A stretch of 8,137 bases of DNA from Deltaproteobacteria bacterium. Its GTDB lineage: Bacteria; Myxococcota_A; UBA796; UBA2385. Below, one piece after another: positions 1 to 5,202 of the stretch (positions within the stretch are counted from its first letter, which is position 1; every line of letters begins with the position of its first letter). The DNA lies in assembly GCA_947462115.1 (NCBI GenBank), contig CANHON010000204.1:1-8137 (forward strand), given 5' to 3'. The translations under genes and the position numbers were made by a program. A model generated the notes under the pieces. It was not told the DNA's origin, did not search any database, and saw nothing but the letters and a program-made list of their open reading frames with translations.

Positions 1-390
1 GACGTCCGATGCGGTGCCTTCGATGAGGAAGGTGTCTACGCAGTAGTCGTCGGGGTAGAAGCCGAACCACCGCTCGCTCACCGAGATGTCGCCCTCCGCG
101 GTGCTCGCGCCCTCGCCGTAGTTGTAGAAGAGAGGCCCGCCGGGGCAGGAGGTGAGGCCGCAGTCCCAGATGAAGCGGTAGGCTTCGGGCACATCTTCGG
201 GGCAGCCCGCGCTGGCGCCGTCGCCGCCCCCGCCGTCTCCGCCGGCCTCCCCGGCGCCCTCATCGCCCGCAGCGCCGGCAGAGTCGGTGCTGCTCGCCTT
301 CTCGCCGCCGCAGCCGAGGGCGAAGGACAGGGGGAGGGCGGCTGCCCAGACCGCGGCGCGGCCGCGCAAAAGGTGAGTCGAGGCGTTCAT
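1..390 (-). CDS. Secreted lipoprotein of unknown function, N-terminal part (cut by window edge)
   Basis: The first 130 residues are present and the frame stays open to the left edge, so the C-terminus is missing. The start is ATG at 388-390, with GGAG six bases upstream. A signal peptide covers residues 1-26: Arg at 9 and 11, a hydrophobic Ala/Leu core, then A-L-G-C with the likely lipidated Cys27. This lipobox has Ala instead of the usual Leu at -3. Residues 28-62 form a low-complexity Gly/Ala/Ser/Asp linker of the kind that tethers a folded domain to a membrane. The folded part begins near Cys63 and has further cysteines at 77, 82 and 117, possibly two disulfides, and is rich in aromatics. 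Residue +2 is Gly, not the Asp that retains lipoproteins in the inner membrane of enterobacteria, but that rule may not apply here. I do not recognise the domain. It lies 102 bp downstream of the SDR gene on the same strand and may have its own promoter. Confidence 0.8.
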   Translation of the reverse strand, partial: MNASTHLLRGRAAVWAAALPLSFALGCGGEKASSTDSAGAAGDEGAGEAGGDGGGGDGASAGCPEDVPEAYRFIWDCGLTSCPGGPLFYNYGEGASTAEGDISVSERWFGFYPDDYCVDTFLIEGTASDV

Positions 391-492
391 CGTGGCTCCA
401 TCGGGTGGGGTCCGCTCCCCGCCGCCGATGCTACCGCGGCGGGCCGCGCGCGTCCCCCAGCGCCGCACGAGGGGCCACCCACGGTTGGGGGC

Positions 493-1533
493 TCAAGGCT
501 GGCTGAGGCCCTCGGCGTCGTCCTCGCCTGGCCAAGCGATCGGATGGGACGGCACATACAGCAGCACTTCGCGGGCGCGGCGGCCGTCGAGCACCCCGGA
601 GTAGTGGAAGCGGCGCCGGTTCATCCCGTAGCGGAAGTCGCTGCCGGTCAGGCGCGCGCGCAAGCGGTAGAGCGGGGTCATCCAGCCGCCCGGGACCGGC
701 AGGCCCACCCGGCCCCAGCTGTTGATGCAGGCCGACAGGGGCAAGGTGTCGGCGCCCGGCACGTTGAAGACGCCCTCTGCGTCGCTAAAGATCGCCTTCA
801 CCAGCGCGGTGCAGCCGTCCTCAATGGTGAGCAGGTTGAGCATCGGATCGTAGCCAGCCGGCCGCAGGCAGAGCGCGCTCTCGAGGTAGTCGAAGATCTG
901 GCTGCCCGTGCCCGGCGCCAGCACCTCGGCCATGCGCAAAACGACGATCGACAGGCCCGAGAGCCCCATGCGGGCGCAAGCCGTGACGTCCGCCTCCACC
1001 CGGTCTTGGACCCACTGCGGAAGCACCCCATGGAGGTTGAGCGGGTGGTCCTCTCCGATGAGCACCGGAAGATCGCGCTGCATCTGGTAGACCGCGCTGT
1101 CGCTGCGCACCACGAGGCGGCGGATGGTGGGGTGCCGCTCGGCGAGCTCGAGGATGGCCCGCAAGCTCTCGACGTTGAAGGCGTGGACCCGGCTGCCCTG
1201 GGCGTGGGCCGAGCGGTGCTGCGCGAGGTGAACGACGGTGTCGATGCCGCGGTCGCGGGCCGCCCCGAACAGCATGTTGCGGATCCGGCGCTCTTTTCCC
1301 ATATCGACCTGCACGACCGACAGGCGATCGGGGTCGGGGTCGCGCACCACGAAGGACTCGGCCGGCTCGCCGGTGATGGCCAGCACATGGGCCACCCGGG
1401 AGTCGGTGAGCAACAAGCGCACGAGGCGCTCGCCCAGCGGCGTGCTGGCGCCGGTGACCAGCACCCGCCGGCCGGGATCGGCGAAGTGGCCGGAGGAGGC
1501 GAGGAGCTCGTCGAGGGTGGGGCCGCCGGTCAT
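493..1533 (-). CDS. NAD(P)-binding extended-SDR (epimerase/dehydratase-like) protein with atypical active site
   Basis: This 346-residue protein has the layout of the extended short-chain dehydrogenase/NAD-dependent epimerase family. A Rossmann beta-alpha-beta with VTGASTPLG (residues 26-34) stands where the family has TGxxGxxG; the middle Gly is replaced by Thr. VVHLAQH (100-106), an NVESLRAILELA helix (120-131), SDSAVYQ (144-150) and LRMAEVLAPG (199-208) match the family's usual landmarks. The catalytic YxxxK position appears as W174-V-Q-D-R178, so both catalytic residues look replaced, which suggests a binding or scaffolding role or an unusual reaction. The segment AGYDPMLNLLTIEDG (226-240) recalls the epimerase-like proteins that sit beside PlsC-like acyltransferases in actinobacteria (the Rv0501/Rv0502 type pair); that comparison is from memory. 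The ATG overlaps the stop of the upstream acyltransferase gene by four bases and has no clear Shine-Dalgarno, so translational coupling is likely. The substrate is unknown. Confidence 0.88.
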   Translation of the reverse strand: MTGGPTLDELLASSGHFADPGRRVLVTGASTPLGERLVRLLLTDSRVAHVLAITGEPAESFVVRDPDPDRLSVVQVDMGKERRIRNMLFGAARDRGIDTVVHLAQHRSAHAQGSRVHAFNVESLRAILELAERHPTIRRLVVRSDSAVYQMQRDLPVLIGEDHPLNLHGVLPQWVQDRVEADVTACARMGLSGLSIVVLRMAEVLAPGTGSQIFDYLESALCLRPAGYDPMLNLLTIEDGCTALVKAIFSDAEGVFNVPGADTLPLSACINSWGRVGLPVPGGWMTPLYRLRARLTGSDFRYGMNRRRFHYSGVLDGRRAREVLLYVPSHPIAWPGEDDAEGLSQP

Positions 1534-2378
1534 GCAAAGACCCCGGGGCGCTCGGCCAGCCCGCGCTGAATGAGCGCCTGGACCGCCGCCTGCACCCGCC
1601 CGGCGACCGCCCGGACGACCTTGGGATCGTCGGCGTCCTCGGGCGAGAACTCTTCGTGAACAGCGATCGGCTCGCCATAGTAGAGGTAGTAGCGCACCGG
1701 CAAGGGCAGCGGCACGGCGGGGATCGGCACGCCGGGGATGCCGAACATGCGCCCGAGCCGCCGGCTGGTGAACAGCGCGGGGAGCTGCTCTTCGCCGCCC
1801 ACGACCCCGACGGGCACGATGGGCGCGCCGTGGCGGATCGCCATCTCGGCGTGGCCTTCGCGGAAGCGCTGGAGCTTGTATCGATCGCGGAAGGGCTTGA
1901 GGATCCCGGGCGTGCCCTCGGGGAAGATCAGCAGCAGCTCGCCCGCCTCGAGCAGGGTCTGGGCGTTGCCCCGGGAGCCGCCCACCATGCCGCCCCGGGC
2001 GAAGAAGGTGCCGATGAACGGCAGCGATGGCACGAAGTGATCGGCGATGGCCCGCACCACGCGCGGCGGGCGGGTGTTTCGGAGCACATCGCTCCAGATC
2101 ATCATGCCGTCGATGGGGATGTTGCCCGAGTGGTTGGCCGCGATGACCGCCGGCCCGGTCTGGGGCAGGCCCTCGTGCCCAAAGCTCTTGACCCGAAAGT
2201 ACCGTTCGTAGAGCGGAGACACGACCGCTTGCCCAAAGGCGACGTGATCCGGGCTGAGCCCGAAGGGGTCGAAGCCGTGGCCGGCGTCTCGGAAGTGCAG
2301 CTCGCGCAGCCGATCGAGCTCGGCGTCCGGCAAGGCGAGGTTGGCGAAGGCGCGGGAGAGGCTGGGGAGCTGCGGCAT
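1530..2378 (-). CDS. PlsC-family (lysophospholipid/glycerolipid) acyltransferase
   Basis: This 282-residue protein should transfer an acyl group from acyl-CoA or acyl-ACP to a glycerolipid or similar hydroxyl at the inner membrane. Acyltransferase blocks appear in order. Block I is ANHSGNIPIDG (81-91), with His83 and Asp90. This spacing (H-x6-D) is longer than the textbook H-x4-D but fits, as I remember it, the NHSG-type branch of the family. Block II is GGSRGNA (133-139), block III is FPEGTPG (152-158), and block IV is APIVPVGVVG (185-194). No clear transmembrane helix is seen, so membrane association is probably peripheral. I chose ATG at 2376-2378. A GTG at 2400-2402 would add eight residues (MGPGLLWR) and start 12 bp after the preceding stop; neither start has a good Shine-Dalgarno. 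The stop overlaps the start of the SDR gene (ATGA), so the two products are probably made in step and may act on the same lipid. Confidence 0.9.
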   Translation of the reverse strand: MPQLPSLSRAFANLALPDAELDRLRELHFRDAGHGFDPFGLSPDHVAFGQAVVSPLYERYFRVKSFGHEGLPQTGPAVIAANHSGNIPIDGMMIWSDVLRNTRPPRVVRAIADHFVPSLPFIGTFFARGGMVGGSRGNAQTLLEAGELLLIFPEGTPGILKPFRDRYKLQRFREGHAEMAIRHGAPIVPVGVVGGEEQLPALFTSRRLGRMFGIPGVPIPAVPLPLPVRYYLYYGEPIAVHEEFSPEDADDPKVVRAVAGRVQAAVQALIQRGLAERPGVFA

Positions 2379-2414
2379 GCGCCAAAGTAACCCAGGCCCC
2401 ACCGGGGCCGCCGC

Positions 2415-4451
2415 TCAGCCCCCGCCGTTGCTGACCGGATCCGCCGGAGCCGCCCGCTCAGCGGCCTCGGGGTCTCCTGCCCGGCGCTCGACCTCGGCCA
2501 GCAGCGCGCGGAGCTGCCCCTGCAGGCTGCGGGCCGCCGCCCCACGCGCCAGCCCCTGCTGGGCGAAGCTGCGGGCCTCGCCGAGAACACCGCGCCGCAG
2601 CGCCTCTCGGCTTAGTCGCAAGGCGGCGTCCGCCCCGACGTTGGGGTCAGCGTGGCTGATCAGGGGGCGCAGGGCGGACTGAAAGGCCGCCCGATCTCCC
2701 CGCGCCAAGGCCTCGCTCGCGCGGCTCCAGGTGGGCTCGAGCTCCGGGTGATCCTGCCGGAGGCGCGCCGTCGTCCCTGGCGCGGGGCGCGGCTCCGCCG
2801 TCCCAGGCCCGGTGCCCTCCGCTTGGTCGAGCTCAGCGATGGGCGCCGCCTCGTTGACCGCCAGCGCTTCGGCGGGCTCGGCGGCGAGGTCGGCCTCCGC
2901 GCGCGGCGCCGCCCCCTGTGCAGGCGCCGGCCGCGCGTCCCGGCTGCTGGGCGTCCGCTCGAGGCGCTTCTCGGCGCGCTCATCCCGCGGGCGCGCCGCG
3001 CCGACCGGAGCGGGGCTGGCGCCGAGGCTGTCGGGGACGGAGGGCTCGGCCCGCCGCTGCGCCTGCGCCTCACCACCGGCCGCTTCGTCGTCCGCCACGG
3101 CGACGGGCGCCGACTTCGCCGGACGGGCGGCGGGCGCTGCGGAGGCAGCCGTGCCCCGGCTGACCGGCGCCGGCTTCGACGCGGGGCTGGGCGCCGGCGG
3201 CGGGGGCGGGGCCACAGCCGGCGCACCGCCCGACCCCCAGGACGCCGCCTGGTTCGCGGACTCCTTCTTCGCCTCCGGTCGATCCCCGCTGCGCCCGACA
3301 GCCTGGAGGTCTTCGGCCGCGCCGCCGCCCACCTCCTCCCGGCTCGAGTACGCCCGGCCCGAGGCCCCTCGGCTCGCGACCTCCGGGCTCGGGTCCTCCA
3401 GGCTCGCGTCCTTTCGGCTCGGGTCCTTTCGGCTGTCCTTTCGGCTCGAGTCCTGCTGGCTCGGGGCTGGCGCGCTGGGGGCGTCCCAAGCCGGCGCCGC
3501 TGCGCCGAGCTGAACGGTCGGCGGCCCGCCGCCCCGGGCTGCGCCGGCCCCGCCCAGAGGCGCCGCTGGGAGCGCTTCGCTGGAGGCCCCCTTGGATGCC
3601 TGAGCCGCGAGCGGAGCGCCCGCGGGCAGGCCCGCGTCGAGGGCCGGGGCCACCGAATCGGCCGCGGCTTCGGCGTCGCCCGCGCTCCCGAAGGCCTCGG
3701 CCTCCGCCACCATCGGGGCGTCGGCCGGCGCCCGCTTCGCCCGTGCCTCTTCGAGGGCCTGCTCGACGGAGGGGGGCTGCGCCGCCTGCTCTTCCAGCGG
3801 AGCGGAGGCAACCGACTGATCAGCCGGAGCATTGAGGCGAACGGGCAGCACGACAAAGGCGGCAGCCGCGGCCACCGCCAAGGCGCCCAGGCCCGCACCC
3901 CAGCCTTGCCAGCGACGGGGGGTCGCCGCCGCAGCCACCACCGTCCGGCCCCCCCCGCCCGCGACGAGCTGGAGGGCGGGGGCGCGAGACACGGGGGCCT
4001 CGGCGCGCAGCGGCCCTTCGCGCAGCGCGCCGAGCAGGGCGCCGACGTCCACCGTGGGTGCGGGCGGCGCAGCCGGCGAGGCCGCGGCGATCAGCCCCTC
4101 CAGCCCCCGGCCGGGCCCGCCGAGCGCGGCGGCGAAGGCCTCGGCCTCCGCGCGCTCCTCGTCGGAGATGGCCTCCAGATCATCGTCCTCGGCGAGGTCG
4201 GCGGCAGAGGGCAGCGCTTCGGGCGTCCAGCCATCCCGGGGGGCGCCCAGGCCGGCCGCCGGTCCTTGGGCGAGCGGCCCCGCCCGCAGCGAGCCCAGCA
4301 GGGCATCGACGTCCAGCACGGCGCTCGGCACGCGGTCTGGGGTGAGGACCCGCACGGCCTCGACCACCTCCGGCTCCAAGCCCTCCGGCGGCTCGGAGGG
4401 CGCGGGGGCCTCCAGCCATCGGGCGAGCAGCGCGGCGGACGGGTCGGACAC
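2415..4451 (-). CDS. Single-pass membrane protein, probable anti-sigma factor or sigma regulator, with long disordered region
   Basis: The 678-residue protein starts at GTG (4449-4451), with GGAG seven bases upstream. Residues 1-180 are predicted cytoplasmic, acidic and Leu/Glu/Pro-rich, and hold a duplicated motif at 46-60 and 134-148. W184-L206 is one transmembrane helix; Arg179/Arg180 just before it indicate N-inside, C-outside. Residues 207 to about 560 are Ala/Pro/Ser-rich low complexity, with charged pentapeptide repeats (about 330-361) and a run of five prolines (415-419). Residues 563-668 form Ala/Leu/Arg-rich helices resembling TPR-like repeats, possibly a periplasmic interaction module. 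It lies 111 bp downstream of a sigma factor gene on the same strand, the usual place of an anti-sigma factor. It has no cysteine, so the zinc-binding HxxxCxxC anti-sigma motif is absent. The sigma link is inferred from position and topology. Alternatives are an envelope scaffold or a TonB-like energy transducer, though no TonB C-terminal motif is seen. Confidence 0.8.
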   Translation of the reverse strand: MSDPSAALLARWLEAPAPSEPPEGLEPEVVEAVRVLTPDRVPSAVLDVDALLGSLRAGPLAQGPAAGLGAPRDGWTPEALPSAADLAEDDDLEAISDEERAEAEAFAAALGGPGRGLEGLIAAASPAAPPAPTVDVGALLGALREGPLRAEAPVSRAPALQLVAGGGGRTVVAAAATPRRWQGWGAGLGALAVAAAAAFVVLPVRLNAPADQSVASAPLEEQAAQPPSVEQALEEARAKRAPADAPMVAEAEAFGSAGDAEAAADSVAPALDAGLPAGAPLAAQASKGASSEALPAAPLGGAGAARGGGPPTVQLGAAAPAWDAPSAPAPSQQDSSRKDSRKDPSRKDASLEDPSPEVASRGASGRAYSSREEVGGGAAEDLQAVGRSGDRPEAKKESANQAASWGSGGAPAVAPPPPPAPSPASKPAPVSRGTAASAAPAARPAKSAPVAVADDEAAGGEAQAQRRAEPSVPDSLGASPAPVGAARPRDERAEKRLERTPSSRDARPAPAQGAAPRAEADLAAEPAEALAVNEAAPIAELDQAEGTGPGTAEPRPAPGTTARLRQDHPELEPTWSRASEALARGDRAAFQSALRPLISHADPNVGADAALRLSREALRRGVLGEARSFAQQGLARGAAARSLQGQLRALLAEVERRAGDPEAAERAAPADPVSNGGG
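3371..3470 (-). repeat. 15-bp tandem repeat (minisatellite) inside the membrane protein gene
   Basis: About seven tandem units beginning GGCTCG (plus-strand reading) follow one another at 3371, 3386, 3401, 3416, 3431, 3443 and 3458. The central units are most alike, of the form GGCTCGSGTCCTTTC. The unit at 3431-3442 is 12 bp rather than 15 and lacks three bases, so the reading frame is kept. On the coding (minus) strand the units encode a charged pentapeptide series such as DSSRK, DPSRK, DASLE and DPSPE in the extracytoplasmic part of the protein. The in-frame length change suggests replication slippage and possible copy-number variation between strains. Confidence 0.8.
4008..4316 (-). repeat. 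Duplicated D-V-x-A-L-L-G-x-L-R-x-G-P-L motif in the cytoplasmic part of the membrane protein
   Basis: Two copies of a 15-residue motif lie at protein residues 46-60 (nucleotides 4272-4316) and 134-148 (nucleotides 4008-4052). Eleven of 15 positions are identical: D, V, A, L, L, G, L, R, G, P and L. The DNA copies are also clearly related. Each copy should form a short amphipathic helix ended by Gly-Pro. The rest of the 88-residue period shows no obvious similarity, so either the motif alone is kept by selection or the flanks of an old duplication have drifted. A paired short docking motif facing the cytoplasm is a reasonable candidate for sigma-factor binding; that role is inference. Confidence 0.75.
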
Positions 4452-4470
4452 GGGCGCTCCAGCGGTGCGG

Positions 4471-4503
4471 GGAGGGGTGAACAGGGAGGGGTGAACAGGG
4501 AGG
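4471..4503. repeat. Perfect 14-bp tandem duplication between the sigma factor and membrane protein genes
   Basis: GGAGGGGTGAACAG occurs twice without a mismatch at 4471-4484 and 4485-4498, followed by a third partial start, GGAGG, at 4499-4503. On the coding strand this reads CTGTTCACCCCTCC repeated, placing two TGTTCAC cores 14 bp apart and 20 to 50 bp upstream of the GTG start of the membrane protein gene. It lies in the 111-bp gap, the largest within the minus-strand gene run. It could be a direct-repeat operator or just a slippage product. Confidence 0.85.
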
Positions 4504-4562
4504 ACGCAGGGGATGAGGACGGCGGCGGCGGCGGGAACCGGCGGGCGGGCACGGGGTCTGGC

Positions 4563-5150
4563 TTAGGGGGGCCAACCCCCGCGGAAGGCCTTGGCGGCCC
4601 GGTGCAAGATCACGTCAAAGTTCCCGACCGTGACCCCGAGGATGGCGGCGCACTCCTCCCGATCGCGGTCTTCGATGAGGCGGAGCCTCAACGCGAGCGC
4701 GTAGCGGGGGTTGAGTCGAGAGAGCGAGGTCTCGACCATCAGGCGGGTCTCCTCGACCTCCGGCGCCCGATCGGGCGGCGGCGGCGGGGCGCCCATCGTG
4801 CGGTCGACCGCCTCTTCGGCGGTGTGGGACTGGTAGAAGCCCTGGCTGCGCTGGCTGGCGCGGTGAAGGTCGATGATGCGGTTGACGGCGATGCGCCGAA
4901 GCCAGAAGAAGATGCTGCGGTCGCCCGGGGTGAACTGGGTGATCCGCTCGAGCGCCAATCGAAAGGTGTCGCGGAGGATGTCCTCGGCCTGCTCCTGAAC
5001 GGGCAAGCGAGGGAAGATGATCTGCCGGAACAGCTTGTCGCTGTACCAAGAGACCAGCTCGGCGGCGGCGCTGCGATCGCCCGCGTGCAAGCGCAGGATG
5101 ACCTCGCGCTCCACATGAAGGTCGATCAAGTCGGGGACGGCGGCTGGCAC
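4563..5150 (-). CDS. ECF-like RNA polymerase sigma-70 family sigma factor
   Basis: This 195-residue protein has the two-domain architecture and size of ECF (group 4) sigma factors. Region 2 spans about residues 25-97: a helical core with QAEDILRDTFRLALERI (54-70) and the promoter-melting/-10 recognition helix FWLRRIAVNRIIDLHR (82-97), close to the family pattern WLxRIAxNxxxDxxR. A linker with five prolines (122-126) follows. Region 4 spans about 133-190, with SLSRLNPRYALALRLRLIE (142-160) and a helix-turn-helix REECAAILGVTVGNFDVILHRA (164-185). The recognition helix reads GNFDVILHRA where most ECF factors have GTVKSRLxRA. The start is GTG at 5148-5150, fixed by a perfect AGGAGG seven bases upstream; the frame is open further upstream, so a longer form cannot be ruled out, but it would read through non-conserved sequence. 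It lies 52 bp downstream of the dehydrogenase gene and 111 bp upstream of its likely membrane partner. The target promoter is not known. Confidence 0.92.
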   Translation of the reverse strand: MPAAVPDLIDLHVEREVILRLHAGDRSAAAELVSWYSDKLFRQIIFPRLPVQEQAEDILRDTFRLALERITQFTPGDRSIFFWLRRIAVNRIIDLHRASQRSQGFYQSHTAEEAVDRTMGAPPPPPDRAPEVEETRLMVETSLSRLNPRYALALRLRLIEDRDREECAAILGVTVGNFDVILHRAAKAFRGGWPP

Positions 5151-5157
5151 CGGAGCG

Positions 5158-5163
5158 CCTCCT
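5158..5163 (-). promoter_or_regulatory. Strong Shine-Dalgarno of the sigma factor gene
   Basis: The coding strand reads AGGAGG followed by seven bases and then GTG (5148-5150). This is the consensus Shine-Dalgarno at good spacing. It decides the start in a frame that stays open for more than 100 further codons upstream. Confidence 0.85.
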
Positions 5164-5202
5164 CTGACGCCCGCTCCACAGACGGACGGGGTGGCCCGAA
5201 CC

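Noticed and set aside
454..491. CCCCCA/TGGGGG inverted repeat downstream of the SDR gene, considered as a terminator
   Set aside because: The arms are only 6 bp with a 26-base loop and no T-tract, so it is weak in DNA this GC-rich.
373..1569. 398-codon plus-strand frame opposite the SDR gene
   Set aside because: Its His/Ala/Arg-rich composition, lack of domains and position antisense to a clear SDR gene mark it as a shadow frame.
493..2385. 630-codon minus-strand frame that would fuse the SDR to about 280 upstream residues
   Set aside because: The upstream part is an Arg/Ala/Pro-rich out-of-frame reading of the acyltransferase gene; recognisable SDR sequence begins only at the ATG at 1533.
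2391..2414. GTG at 2400-2402 as start of the acyltransferase gene
   Set aside because: It adds only eight non-conserved-looking residues and has no better ribosome site than the ATG at 2378; it is kept as an alternative, not as the call.
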